DNA from: Cyclobacterium sp. SYSU L10401
GTDB lineage: Bacteria; Bacteroidota; Bacteroidia; Cytophagales; Cyclobacteriaceae
Assembly: GCF_010993705.1 (NCBI RefSeq)
Contig: NZ_WOFO01000009.1
Span: forward strand, 180,691 to 244,690
Direction: 5' to 3'
Length of the DNA: 64,000 nucleotides
How positions within the stretch are numbered: position 1 is the first letter of the stretch; each line of letters begins with the position of its first letter. Of the stretch, positions 7,487-16,365 are shown one piece after another. The notes beneath the pieces are model-generated. The model saw only the letters and a list, made by a program, of their open reading frames with translations. It was not told the origin of the DNA and searched no databases. The position numbers and the translations under genes were made by a program.

Positions 7487-8110
7487 TCAATCAGCAATTC
7501 CGCTTCGGTCAGGGACTGAATTTTGAGATGGAATAACGGTAGGAATTTTATTTAAAACTTTCCTAATCCGATCAATTTGTATTCTATGATTCCTTTGAAG
7601 TAAAATTGGTAAATAGTTGAAGATTGCGTTTATCAGCGTTGTCATTAATGCGATGACATAGTGGCCCTTTATTATGATTAATATTACCACAATTTGAATA
7701 GCAATAAGTGCTGAAAAGTGGCCGAATTCAGATTGTCGGGTTTGGTATTCAAAATTTTCTAATCCCCATCTGGTGCCATCAAAATATTTTTTTCTGTTCT
7801 TCCCTTTACCCCAAAATAGAATGATAAGAAACTTTTTGAAAGATTCAATCTTTAACAATTTAGATAATTCTATAACCAAATGTGGATTATCTGTTCGATA
7901 ATAATTTTCCCCCAAAAGTCGACTTGTTTTGTATGCAAACCCCATAAAGGCAAAAATCCCGGTAATAAACAAATTCAAAAGAATCGAGAATAAAATCTGA
8001 ATTAAAATGTTAATTCCCGAAGCTTCTATATACCAAAGGGTTTTAACCATCTCATAAGACCTGTAGGCTAAGAATATTGCAATTAACGGAAATAAAATTT
8101 TCTTCACCAC
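7487..8110 (-). CDS. Membrane protein resembling CrtO-like acyltransferase family
   Basis: A 207-residue protein with about four hydrophobic helices (two in residues 1-65, two in 135-175). The middle carries GTRWGLENFEYQTRQSEFGH and the end LPILLQRNHRIQIDRI. This pairing of an E..TR..E..H segment with a final P-I-x-x-Q-R motif is what I remember from the glycosyl-4,4'-diaponeurosporenoate acyltransferase (CrtO) family, but the match is by eye and the substrate is unknown; no carotenoid genes are nearby. The start is a GTG at 8110, which lies inside the end of a RibD-like gene fragment, so the true N-terminus may be the later Met in YEMVKTLWYIE. Confidence 0.5.
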   Translation of the reverse strand: MVKKILFPLIAIFLAYRSYEMVKTLWYIEASGINILIQILFSILLNLFITGIFAFMGFAYKTSRLLGENYYRTDNPHLVIELSKLLKIESFKKFLIILFWGKGKNRKKYFDGTRWGLENFEYQTRQSEFGHFSALIAIQIVVILIIIKGHYVIALMTTLINAIFNYLPILLQRNHRIQIDRIRKVLNKIPTVIPSQNSVPDRSGIAD

Positions 8111-8229
8111 TTTCTATTTGGTTTATCAGCATTTACGGGAAAGGAATGTAGCCAATCAATTCCGCCATTTTTGTTAGCTATATAGCCATCTAAACTGCTT
8201 ACAATAAATACACGGTTCTTCTTTCCCAT
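8104..8229 (-). pseudogene. N-terminal fragment of a RibD/dihydrofolate-reductase-family protein
   Basis: ATG at 8229 opens a 41-codon frame reading RVFIVSSLDGYIANKNGGIDWL at residues 6-27. This is the characteristic first strand and loop of RibD C-terminal/DHFR-fold reductases (SLDGYIA...GGIDWL), which are normally about 180 residues. The frame stops at 8104 after KPNRKW, and the remainder is missing, replaced by the CrtO-like gene, whose GTG start overlaps it. I read this as a deletion or insertion scar. Confidence 0.75.
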
Positions 8230-8481
8230 TTATTTTTACGTCTTCGTTGCCAATAGGGGTGTAATCCTTTCATTAACTGGAAGTTCATTACAGCGTCCCG
8301 TTACTTTACCGGCTCAGCGGGAGAAGCAAATCCTGAAAATCGGACTTTACCTTCCTGTACGGCACATGTGCCTATCGCAATCCGAATGCCGGAACAACAT
8401 ATCCGTACCCGATCCCGCAGCTGTCGATACTACTTGCATCTTACTTACCTCCAATTTAAGCCTTTTTACGTTATGGAAAAA
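8230..8481. other. Intergenic, possible decayed coding sequence
   Basis: No intact gene. On the minus strand there is a strong GGAGGTAAG five bases before an ATG at about 8440, but that frame closes after 30 codons, and adjoining short frames look like broken coding sequence. Nothing can be named. Confidence 0.3.
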
Positions 8482-9171
8482 TCACCGGGAATCAACAGGT
8501 CGGAAAGAAAGCGGCTTACCTCCTCTGATAAGCAACCAAAAGGCAAAACCGATCTCCGCAAGTGCCATGGGTAGGCTTGCGATCGTTTCGATAAACTCGA
8601 TTTGTGGGGCATAGACGGGAAGGGCTATTTTGGCCAGGTGGATGCCCGTGTAACAACAACCGGCAAAAAGCAGCAACCCGCCAAAAAAGGAGGGGACGAA
8701 CCTTGCTTTGACAGACAACAAGCCCAGCCCGAACAGGTGAAATCCAAAGAGTATCAATCCCTGGAACCAGATCGTTTCAAAACGCTGCAGCGCCAGCAAG
8801 GCTTCAGTGGCACCTGCAGCGGCTTCCGCCAGGGCAAGCGCCTCCACCAAATGGGCCACTGCCGCCAGTAATATGAATGCATATAGTGCCCGGACCAGGG
8901 CGGTGAGTGCCGAAAGCCGGGGATGGACTTCTTTCAGGAATCCGTACATACTGCCTGCTACCAACAGATCCAACAGCACAATCGCTCCCCATGCCACCAT
9001 TCCATAGCGGAATAGCGTACCTGAAGACCGCAGGTTTCGATACGTATCCTGCGAGCTGTTCATATCGATCAGGCCTCCGTACACATAGCCGTAGGCGTAA
9101 CCCGCAGCCAGGGCCATGGCGATCAGGGCCAGGCCAGAAAAAAGGGCCAATTTTCGTTTACTTGACTTCAT
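8482..9171 (-). CDS. DUF4386-family membrane protein
   Basis: A 229-residue integral membrane protein with about six helices. GSLIDMNSS-like and FRYGMVAWGAIVLLDLLVAGSMYGFLK segments plus the LxxFHLFGLGLL and PSFFGGLLLFAGCCY motifs match the DUF4386 family, a common but uncharacterised family in Bacteroidota and Firmicutes. Its ATG overlaps the end of the preceding DUF4386 gene (9158-9869) by 14 bp, so the two are translationally coupled and probably form a hetero-pair or tandem duplicates. It is the last gene of the oxidoreductase / lipoprotein / DUF4386 cluster. Confidence 0.85.
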   Translation of the reverse strand: MKSSKRKLALFSGLALIAMALAAGYAYGYVYGGLIDMNSSQDTYRNLRSSGTLFRYGMVAWGAIVLLDLLVAGSMYGFLKEVHPRLSALTALVRALYAFILLAAVAHLVEALALAEAAAGATEALLALQRFETIWFQGLILFGFHLFGLGLLSVKARFVPSFFGGLLLFAGCCYTGIHLAKIALPVYAPQIEFIETIASLPMALAEIGFAFWLLIRGGKPLSFRPVDSR

Positions 9172-9869
9172 CCACTTTCAATTTATTGGTAAACAACCCC
9201 TTTTTCAAAAAATAGCCAGTAAGGCTTACCTCTCCCAGGACCGCCGTAATCCCCACCAGGAGGGCCAGCCATTCCTCGTTTCCGGGAAAGAGAAAATCGC
9301 CAAACGATTCCATTTCGTACCCGATTCCAGCCAGTATCATCAAGGTACCCAGCAGACCGGGCAACGGTGACCGGTGCAGCAACAGCCCCAATAGCAGGCA
9401 GTGCAACCCAAAAAACACGCCGGAGATCAGGTACCCCCTCCATAAACAGCAGGCTCATGGATTGCAGTTGATTCGCATCAAATCCGGTCAGTAAATCCGG
9501 TACCAGAGCTGCTTGTAAGGCCAGGTAATGATTGAGCAGATTCAGGCTGCCGATCGCCGGATGGGCCAGAAGCCGCAGCACAGCGGCCGTCAACGCAAGT
9601 GTCTGGCCATAGGAACGAAACAGCCGATACAACCAGATGGAAATAATCGCGTCCAGCAGAAAAGCAGTCAGATCAAGTACCAGTCCCAGGCGAAACAGCC
9701 CTTCCTCGCCCACAATGTTTAGGGAGGTGGCCACCGCATCTTCCGGAACGACAAGACTGCCCCGGATGTAGCCCTGGCTGAAGCCAGCCAATACAATTAC
9801 CATAAGGTACATGAGGCCTGTTTGCCTCATGTACGCTTTCTTTTCTGTTATTTCAAGTAGTCGATTCAT
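9158..9869 (-). pseudogene. DUF4386-family membrane protein with a single frameshift
   Basis: The reading frame from ATG 9869 runs as a DUF4386 protein up to SLLFMEG, then leaves the family in the original frame. Its natural continuation (YLISGVFFGLHCLLLGLLL...) is in the next frame, which ends at 9158 in VDEVK. The switch happens at a run of five C on the plus strand at 9434-9438; four C would restore one continuous protein of about 236 residues. Either a recent homopolymer mutation, phase variation, or a sequencing error. With the frame restored the gene overlaps the start of the second DUF4386 gene. The TTG at 9884 is an alternative start. Confidence 0.85.
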
Positions 9870-9890
9870 CACCAATACCTTCAAAACGAT

Positions 9891-10262
9891 TTATCGGGTG
9901 AATTCCACCACCGTCCCGCTGACTGTCAGGGTTCGCTTGTAGTAAAAGGGCGGAACGCCGCCCACATGTTCTTCGGTAAGAACATTGGTAAGGGTACGGC
10001 TACCGGAGGTCAAATCGGCCTCTTTTATCATGGCCGCGTAGGCTACGTTATAGAGACTTTTCCGGTTCGTCCCGCCGAAAATCAGTACGTAGTCGACCGA
10101 TGCCGATCCTTTTACCTGTCCCAGCACCTCAAAATTTTTGCTTCCCAGATGTACTTCGGTGCTGTTTTGGTTTTGGTTTAAAATCCAGGCCTGATTGACC
10201 CCGCAAGATCCCAACCCGACAACTAAAGTCAGGGCAATAACTGCATTTCGTACGTTTTTCAT
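9891..10262 (-). CDS. Small lipoprotein, DUF6567-like (copy A)
   Basis: A 123-residue protein with a lipoprotein signal (VVGLGSC, Cys about 20) and a compact C-terminal domain ending in the conserved VPPFYYKRTLTVSGTVVEFTR. It probably sits in the periplasm on a membrane. It resembles the DUF6567 family; function unknown. Its ATG overlaps the stop of the upstream oxidoreductase gene (ATGA). A second copy, identical over most of the C-terminal half, is at 18456-18827. Confidence 0.8.
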   Translation of the reverse strand: MKNVRNAVIALTLVVGLGSCGVNQAWILNQNQNSTEVHLGSKNFEVLGQVKGSASVDYVLIFGGTNRKSLYNVAYAAMIKEADLTSGSRTLTNVLTEEHVGGVPPFYYKRTLTVSGTVVEFTR

Positions 10263-11299
10263 GTTGTTTGTTGTTTTAGAATTGAATTGGATTGAAAGGA
10301 TGTAAAGTCATCCGAGTTAATAATTAATAGGTTTCCTTTTTTGTGGCCGGAGTCGATGTATTGGTGTGCTTCGGAAAGCCTGGCCAGTGGATATTGCCGG
10401 TCTATCACCGTCCGGAGCTTGCCTGCTTGCTGGAGCTCCAGCACCTCGGCCAATAGGCCGCGAAGTTGTTCGTCGGAAAGTAAACCGGTCGCTTCAAAGA
10501 CCGCCTTTTTAGAAGAAAAAAACCGGGTAAACAGCATTTGCATCAGCAGGGAAAATTTGAGTACCGGGGAGTAGTAGGTGCCCTGTTCTTTCAATACCCT
10601 CTTGCAGTCCGTGAAGGAGCGTTTGCCCAGGGTATCAAACATGAGGTCGTATCTGCTTTCACTCCGCGTAAAATCCTCTTTGGTGTAGTCCACCACATGG
10701 CAGGCTCCCAGTGATTTCACCAGACCGGCATTTTTGCCGCTGCATACGGCGGTCACCTCGGCTCCCAGGTGCCTGGCAATCTGTACCGCAGCCGTACCCA
10801 GGCTTCCGGAGGCTCCGTTGATCAATACCTGATCTCCCGGCTTTACCTGACCGAGACGCTTCAGGTAATTATAGGCCGTCAGGTGCCCGTCGCAGAAGGT
10901 GGCTGCTTCGGAAAAACCCAATGATTCCGGCAGGGGCAGTAAGACACCGCTGGCCTTTAGTGTCAGGTATTCGGCATTGGCACCAAATCCAAGGGTGGTT
11001 TCACCAAAAACCCGGTCCCCTACCTGGAAGTTGCGGACTTCGGCTCCTATTTCTGCTATGTATCCGGCAAATCCGGTTCCCGGTATGGCGTTTTTTGGTT
11101 TTCGTAGCCCCAGAAAAAGACGTGCCAACCAGGGCTTGCCGCTTCGCATCATGGCGTCGGCTGTCGTAGCCGATGAGGTGATCACTTTCACCAACACTTC
11201 ATCCGGCGCCGGGTGGGGCTTGGCTACCTGCGTTACTTTCAGGATGGAAGCGGGGCCGTACCCTGTGGCACTGACCGCTTCCATTTTTTCATTATTCAT
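10259..11299 (-). CDS. NAD(P)-dependent alcohol dehydrogenase / quinone oxidoreductase-like (MDR) protein
   Basis: A 346-residue medium-chain dehydrogenase/reductase. The N-terminal GroES-like domain (about 1-125, with VGDRVFGE) is followed by a Rossmann domain with LINGASGSLGTAAVQIARHLGAEVTAVCSG, the NADPH-binding AxxGxxG loop of the zinc-free quinone oxidoreductase branch; no catalytic or structural zinc cysteines are seen. The frame continues upstream to 11347, but the ATG at 11299 has AAGGT just before it and begins at the normal place (KMEAVSATGYG). It heads a unit with the lipoprotein and two DUF4386 genes. Substrate unknown. Confidence 0.88.
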   Translation of the reverse strand: MNNEKMEAVSATGYGPASILKVTQVAKPHPAPDEVLVKVITSSATTADAMMRSGKPWLARLFLGLRKPKNAIPGTGFAGYIAEIGAEVRNFQVGDRVFGETTLGFGANAEYLTLKASGVLLPLPESLGFSEAATFCDGHLTAYNYLKRLGQVKPGDQVLINGASGSLGTAAVQIARHLGAEVTAVCSGKNAGLVKSLGACHVVDYTKEDFTRSESRYDLMFDTLGKRSFTDCKRVLKEQGTYYSPVLKFSLLMQMLFTRFFSSKKAVFEATGLLSDEQLRGLLAEVLELQQAGKLRTVIDRQYPLARLSEAHQYIDSGHKKGNLLIINSDDFTSFQSNSILKQQTT

Positions 11300-11397
11300 G
11301 ACTTTACCTTGTTGATTCGGAACAAAGTTGGGCCAATGAAGCGTCACAAAGGTTCGGGAAAAGTGAAAAGGGGTTCGGAATTATAATCCAGAACCAA

Positions 11398-13200
11398 TTA
11401 ACCGGATAAATGCCGGTTTTTCTGAAATTCTTTGGGCGTCATGCCGGTCTCTTTCTTGAATACGGTATTGAAAACGGTTTTGGAATTGAAACCGCTCTCG
11501 TAGGCCAGTCCAATCAGCGAAAAGCCTGCATTGCCGGGATCCGCTAGCAATTTTTTGAAATGCGCCACGCGGAAGCCGTTGACGTAGGCATTGAAGTTCT
11601 TGCCCAGCTTTTCGTTTAGTAGCCAGGACAGCTGGTTGGGGTGCATTTCCAGTTGGTTGGCAAGGGACCGAAGGGAAAGGGAAGGATCCAGGAAGGGACT
11701 CTCCGTTTCCATAAAGCGCTCCAATACCTGAAGGTAGTCGGTTGCGTCGGCTTCGCTTAGCTCGGCACTGTTCCGCTTTACGGGCCTGACCGGAGGGTTA
11801 GGGTTCGGTAGGGCAAAAATCCACTTCTGGAAGTCCTCAAATTCGAGGTTGTGCCGCAGAGGAGCTGCAAGCGGATCACCAAAAGCCAGCAAAAGAATGG
11901 AAGACCGGTGTTTAAATAATTTTTCCAATACGGAAAATGCCTTTTTGTCTTCGTTTAGCGCAGCATACACTAGAAACAGATAGGCATGCGCCTGAAAGGA
12001 AGTATCCCGGGATGCATTCCCCTCCAACTCGTCCAGAAGGGCGGGATATTTTTCCGCGGCTCCTTGCATGACCCAAAGCAGGCAGGCCAACCCCAACTTT
12101 TCATCCGGCATGATCCCCTCCGCGGGACTGCCAAAAATCAGCCTTTCTGCACGCTCAAACGCTTCCTTTTTAAGCAGCACATAAATTAAGGTAATCAGGG
12201 CAGGCAGGTTTTTGGCATTGGCTTCCAATAATTCCAGGAGCAAAACCTCCGCCTGATCGAAGAATTGAGAGCGGTAAAGAAAATACGCCTGGTAAAATTT
12301 GGTCTCCGGATTCAGCGGGTCAATAGATCGGGCATAGCTCAAATGTTCCCCGGCCTTTTTCATATCGTCCCGGAGCATGAAAAGAAATGCCAGAAACTGA
12401 TGACCTTCGGCATAGGTCGGTTTGCTGGCAATGGCCTGCTGGCCATACCGCATGGCTTCGCCAAAATTGGCTTCGGTAAAGAAAGCCTCGTTGGCAAGTA
12501 GGTAATTCAGTGGAGCGTTATGGGTATCGATTTCGGTGGCGCGCTGCATGGATTCCATCGCCTTTTTCCAGGCTAATTCGCGGGGAGCAAAGCCGGCTAC
12601 TGCCAAAAAACTGTATGCATCGGCCAGTCCGGTATGGGCATCGATCAGGTCCGGATCGGACTGAAGCGCCTTTTCAAAATGGCCAATGGCCTGATATACG
12701 TCTTCGGGATTCCATTTGTTAAAAAGTGATTTCCCCTGCAAGTAATGCCGGTAGGCCTCCACCTTGCTGGTAGGTGCCTGCACCAGCTGATCGGCAATGT
12801 CCAGGTGGCCCAGGTGTTCGCGCAACTTGTCCGCGATCCGAAGGCTGATTTCATCTTGTATGGCAAAAATGTCTTCCATCTTTCTGTCCCAGCTTTCGGA
12901 CCAGAAATGGGAATCGTCCGACACCTGTATCAACTGAGCGGTAATGCGCAAGCGATCGCCACTTACCCGCAGGCTTCCTTCGAGTAGGTTGGCCACATCC
13001 AGTTCACGGCCTATTTCTGTCAGCGGCCGGTTTTGTCCTTTAAAGAAGAAACTGGAGGTCCGGGAAGTCACTTTCAGCTGTTCGATTTTAGCCAGTGCAT
13101 GGATGATTTCCTCCGTTATGCCGTCGCAAAGATAGTCGTTCTCTTTTCCGGGACTCATGTTGACAAAAGGCAACACGGCAATGGATTTTGGATGGATCAT
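11398..13200 (-). CDS. TolB/FlgO-like - TPR - AraC HTH regulator
   Basis: A 600-residue three-part protein. Residues 1-125 (SIAVLPFVNMSPGKENDYLCDGITEEII... LRITAQLIQV...HFWSESWDR) are the FlgO/TolB-N-like domain often fused to adenylate cyclases and TPR regulators. About 150-440 consists of TPR-like helical repeats (for example AIGHFEKALQSDPDLIDAHTGLADAY). Residues 490-597 are an AraC-type double HTH ending LAYESGFNSKTVFNTVFKKETGMTPKEFQK. No transmembrane helix is visible, so it is presumably cytoplasmic. It lies about 100 bp upstream of the oxidoreductase cluster in the same direction and is its likely regulator (inference). Normal length, no breaks. Confidence 0.9.
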   Translation of the reverse strand: MIHPKSIAVLPFVNMSPGKENDYLCDGITEEIIHALAKIEQLKVTSRTSSFFFKGQNRPLTEIGRELDVANLLEGSLRVSGDRLRITAQLIQVSDDSHFWSESWDRKMEDIFAIQDEISLRIADKLREHLGHLDIADQLVQAPTSKVEAYRHYLQGKSLFNKWNPEDVYQAIGHFEKALQSDPDLIDAHTGLADAYSFLAVAGFAPRELAWKKAMESMQRATEIDTHNAPLNYLLANEAFFTEANFGEAMRYGQQAIASKPTYAEGHQFLAFLFMLRDDMKKAGEHLSYARSIDPLNPETKFYQAYFLYRSQFFDQAEVLLLELLEANAKNLPALITLIYVLLKKEAFERAERLIFGSPAEGIMPDEKLGLACLLWVMQGAAEKYPALLDELEGNASRDTSFQAHAYLFLVYAALNEDKKAFSVLEKLFKHRSSILLLAFGDPLAAPLRHNLEFEDFQKWIFALPNPNPPVRPVKRNSAELSEADATDYLQVLERFMETESPFLDPSLSLRSLANQLEMHPNQLSWLLNEKLGKNFNAYVNGFRVAHFKKLLADPGNAGFSLIGLAYESGFNSKTVFNTVFKKETGMTPKEFQKNRHLSG

Positions 13201-13655
13201 CGTTCGGTTTCGTTGCGTCGGCAGGCGTACGGTTGGAAGTAGAAAATACGTGGTCTAAGTTATTGATTTTTTTTGAAAAGGCGGCGATCTGGCCGGGATA
13301 GCGTAGACCTCGTCTGTTTAAAGCAGCCGTTCGAATGCCGCTTACACATGGTAATCGTGCGGTTTTATTGTACTAAATGCCGCCGTGTTCCAATAACCTG
13401 ATGCGAGAGGCCAGGAAACAAATCGATGCTTTCTGACTACCACAAAAACCTTCCTGATGCGGTTCTGGCAAGGTCAACCCACAATCCGGAAAAATGGGGC
13501 CGAACGTAAAAAAGAATCTGCCAGGCCAGGAATGGGTATACAGGTCGATAACCTGGCCTGTGAGCTTGGTTAATGCTTGGGATATTAGGCCAGAGCTTCA
13601 TCCCGATATTTTTGAATCAGGAAAGCTATTCATTATGAGCAAGTTAACAGTGCCA
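13201..13655. other. Intergenic, no gene recognised
   Basis: About 455 bp. The open frames on either strand have no protein-like pattern. The part next to 13200 probably carries the promoter of the AraC-TPR gene, but no clear TTTG / TAnnTTTG pair was found. Confidence 0.4.
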
Positions 13656-13952
13656 TCAATTGTATGTCTTTTTCAAGAAATCTGTAACCTTAATTTCGAA
13701 CTGGTGGTAGGGCGGAAAAATTGTACTTACTAAGCCTATTAGGGCCGAGATAAAAATGTTTGGGCAACAGGCATCAACGATAATTTCGTTATCATGAAAC
13801 GTAATTTGTGCGCCAATCAGGGCAGACTTTCGTACGATTATACTTTTTTGAGGTTTCGAGTCAAATGTGTAAATGGAGTAATTGGAGAATTGACTCTTCA
13901 AAACCTCAGTTAATTCGTTAAAGTTCGGTAATTGTGTTCCCTGAACGATCAT
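13656..13952 (-). CDS. Hypothetical protein, 98 residues
   Basis: A small protein with an alternating hydrophobic pattern (SIIVRKSALIGAQITFHDNEIIVDACCP) suggestive of a beta-sheet half and a hydrophobic, possibly membrane-associated helix at about 67-82 (NIFISALIGLVSTIF). Starts MIVQGTQLPNFNELTEVL. I do not recognise the family. It stands alone between two gene-free stretches; the composition is consistent with a real gene. Confidence 0.5.
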   Translation of the reverse strand: MIVQGTQLPNFNELTEVLKSQFSNYSIYTFDSKPQKSIIVRKSALIGAQITFHDNEIIVDACCPNIFISALIGLVSTIFPPYHQFEIKVTDFLKKTYN

Positions 13953-14256
13953 CGTTTTTCCGGTTAGTAAGCATCTAATATACGGATAAATAGTAAAGTA
14001 GTTGGATTTAGTTTGTATGAAATACCCCTAAGCCCTATTTAAAGCTACGTTTTAGTAGGCGAGTGGCACGGATTCCCACCATGTCCATTGAATTTAGTTT
14101 TTAAAAAGTCATTTTGGAGAAATTAGCCCGGCTGGGCGGACTTTTCATTTCCAGCTATGCCGTCATATAATCGGAAATGGGTGGTGGGATACTCCCTGAT
14201 TTTTCTGCGTAATGCCTGAATCAAAAGACTGACTTTAGGTCATCGGGTCTGTTTAC
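13953..14256. other. Intergenic, no gene recognised
   Basis: About 300 bp upstream of the 98-residue gene and downstream of the next minus-strand gene. No convincing frame, hairpin or repeat seen. Confidence 0.4.
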
Positions 14257-14628
14257 TTATTTTAAAAACCTTCTTCTGTTACCTCTGCTTGCGTTTGCAC
14301 CTTTCACATTTCCGCCTCCCCAGGTAAGACCAGATTTTCGTTCTCGAAAGGGGGAATTGTTCATTCCCCAACCGGTGAATTTTGATTTTTCAGCAGATAG
14401 TCGTTCAATTTTTGCCGGAGTATCTTTGTATGATTTTATAATTCGGTCTATTCTTTTCGCATACCGATACCGGTCTACCATGATGAGCGGGACACATACC
14501 AGGGCTAACAGCAGGACTCCTGTCAGTAGCCATACTTCCGCAAATGGAACAGGCGCAATCCATCCGATGAGACCAATGATCAACAACAATCCACCTAGAA
14601 TACCGGAACTATAAATAATCGTTTTCAT
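14257..14628 (-). CDS. Small two-helix membrane protein
   Basis: A 123-residue protein with two adjacent transmembrane helices (about 3-21 and 28-51) and a basic cytosolic tail containing a GGGN segment and RGNRRRFLK end. The frame extends to 14670, but the added residues (WSKKIKKKH) run through an A/T tract; the ATG at 14628 directly before the hydrophobic helix is the better start. Family not recognised. Between it and the next gene lies TGCCTGTCTGCCTTTGGCAGGC (about 14708), a palindromic spacer of the sort common in this phylum. Confidence 0.6.
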   Translation of the reverse strand: MKTIIYSSGILGGLLLIIGLIGWIAPVPFAEVWLLTGVLLLALVCVPLIMVDRYRYAKRIDRIIKSYKDTPAKIERLSAEKSKFTGWGMNNSPFRERKSGLTWGGGNVKGANASRGNRRRFLK

Positions 14629-14751
14629 GTGTTTTTTTTTGATTTTTTTAGACCAGATGGAATCTCGCATGCTTTATTATCATCCCCCTGTGTGACGCAT
14701 TCGTCATGCCTGTCTGCCTTTGGCAGGCTCGATTTTATGTCGCAACTTTAA

Positions 14752-15366
14752 TTAGATTTTTGCTTTGACCTGTTCGATCAGCTCCAGTCTTTTTACGATA
14801 GCGCCTTTAGGCAAAATCGTTCCCGGAGACAAAACAGCGTTTGCTCCAATTTTCGAACCATCTCCAACTAAGGCCCCGAATTTTTCCAGCCCCGTATCCA
14901 CTAACTCGTCTTTAAAACGCACTAGAATTCGTTTGTCCTCCCGTTCGTTATAGTGATTTGCGGCAATGGAACCTGCCTCAAAATTGACATTGCTACCAAT
15001 GATGCTATTCCCGATATAATTTAAGTCTGCAATGGCAGTACCGGAAAAAATAAGGCTGCTTTTGATCTCAGAAGAAGGCCCGATTTTCACCGAGCAGTCC
15101 AAAAAAACACCTTCCCTGAAATAGGCGTGGGCCCCTACCCGACATTTCTCTCCTATAATTACCGGGCTCTTTAAGGTTACCCCATTATCCACAGTAGCTG
15201 TCTTATGGATGGCAATACCATTCTCCACCGTGTAACCCGGTCCAAGATCGGGTAGCATTCGCTTTATGATTTCTTCTAGCTCTGCCACAATTCTCCATGG
15301 CAGGCGATAGTCCTCTGTTTGGAGAAATGAGGGGACATCCGAAATAAAATACTTAATATCAATCAT
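14752..15366 (-). CDS. Left-handed beta-helix (LpxA-like) acyl/nucleotidyltransferase-family protein
   Basis: A 204-residue protein whose residues about 45-195 are hexapeptide repeats (VENGIAIHKTATVDNGVTLKSPVIIGEKCRVGA..., YIGNSIIGSNVNFEAGSIAAN), forming a left-handed beta-helix like that of the GlmU C-terminal half. The order resembles stand-alone GlmU-like/sugar-phosphate nucleotidyltransferase helices rather than LpxA. A short helical N-terminus precedes it. The acceptor is unknown. It lies 27 bp downstream of the membrane-anchored gene 15394-16365 and is probably co-transcribed. Confidence 0.75.
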   Translation of the reverse strand: MIDIKYFISDVPSFLQTEDYRLPWRIVAELEEIIKRMLPDLGPGYTVENGIAIHKTATVDNGVTLKSPVIIGEKCRVGAHAYFREGVFLDCSVKIGPSSEIKSSLIFSGTAIADLNYIGNSIIGSNVNFEAGSIAANHYNEREDKRILVRFKDELVDTGLEKFGALVGDGSKIGANAVLSPGTILPKGAIVKRLELIEQVKAKI

Positions 15367-15393
15367 TTATCGGCTATTCTTTGTCGACATGGT

Positions 15394-16365
15394 TTATGGA
15401 TTAGCAGCGGTTTTCTGGCCGAGAACATTGCTTTTCATCAAATTTCTTTTTGTATGGACGACATCCACCATGTCCAAAAACCGATTTTCGGAGTTGAGAA
15501 GGGGAATCAATCGCTCGTTACTAAGGAGTATTTTTTCTGCTAAGTGCTCCTTTGAATTCGTTTCCAGACTTCGAATGGCATCCGTCTGTATCCACTCTCC
15601 GCAGATCTCTCTCAGCTCGTTGATGTTCAGAAACCGGGCCTTCTCCAGCGTCAACCCGTCTTTCAGCAGTACCCAGCCCTTTTCTATCTCCTGTGTTGGA
15701 TCCCGCTCCACGCCCAACTCTTCCTTCCGGGGATATTCCTTTTGAATGCCTTTCAAAAACAGCTTCACCAGTTGGGTAATTTTCCAGGTATCAGCCGCCT
15801 TCATGCTGTCCTCTCCATCCGGAAAAACTTCCAGCAATGCCTTCGTGTAGGCCTTGGATAGAAAGGGAAAATGATCCGACAATTGCAGTCGCAAGCTTCT
15901 GGAATCTATATAACCAATAAATTTTTTGTGAATCGAATCATGGGAGTCAACGAATACCCAGTAGCGGACCCCTTTTAATTTCGACAAAATCGCTGAGAAA
16001 ATGTACAATCGAGACGTTAACCAGGCCTTTCCCCCATAAATGTCAATGCTTGCGTAGTCGTAGCTGCCTGCTTTACTGAATTGCTCCATCAGGTCCATAA
16101 CACCGCTGGAAAAGTCATCGGACTTTACGCTGGTTCGAATGTCCCCTACGTATTCATTACTCCAGGAGGAGGAAAATTCCTTTGCCTTTTCAAATTCCAA
16201 TTCGATGCCCATTGCGCCGATTTTGGTGGTGCGATCCAATAACTGGGGGATGTATTTTTTCAAAAAGAACAAGATAAGCAATACGGTAATGGGCCAAACC
16301 AGTTCCTGAAACAATGGAAGCCAGGTATCCAGGGAGCTTAAAGGTGTCATTTTCGAAGCGTACAT
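15394..16365 (-). CDS. Membrane-anchored hypothetical protein
   Basis: A 323-residue protein with one N-terminal membrane helix (about 20-40, LVWPITVLLILFFLKKYIP) followed by a soluble domain. A segment of the soluble domain (DYASIDIYGGKAWLTSRLYIFSAILSKLKGVRYWVFVDS) looks like an alpha/beta fold. It is followed by a helical, acidic C-terminal half. I do not recognise the family; similar proteins are annotated only as hypothetical as far as I can recall. First gene of a two-gene unit with the beta-helix protein. Confidence 0.7.
   Translation of the reverse strand: MYASKMTPLSSLDTWLPLFQELVWPITVLLILFFLKKYIPQLLDRTTKIGAMGIELEFEKAKEFSSSWSNEYVGDIRTSVKSDDFSSGVMDLMEQFSKAGSYDYASIDIYGGKAWLTSRLYIFSAILSKLKGVRYWVFVDSHDSIHKKFIGYIDSRSLRLQLSDHFPFLSKAYTKALLEVFPDGEDSMKAADTWKITQLVKLFLKGIQKEYPRKEELGVERDPTQEIEKGWVLLKDGLTLEKARFLNINELREICGEWIQTDAIRSLETNSKEHLAEKILLSNERLIPLLNSENRFLDMVDVVHTKRNLMKSNVLGQKTAANP

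Noticed and set aside
13494..13733. Plus-strand frame of 79 codons in the gap before the 98-residue gene
   Set aside because: It overlaps the better minus-strand gene, has no domain and no ribosome site, and looks like a chance frame.
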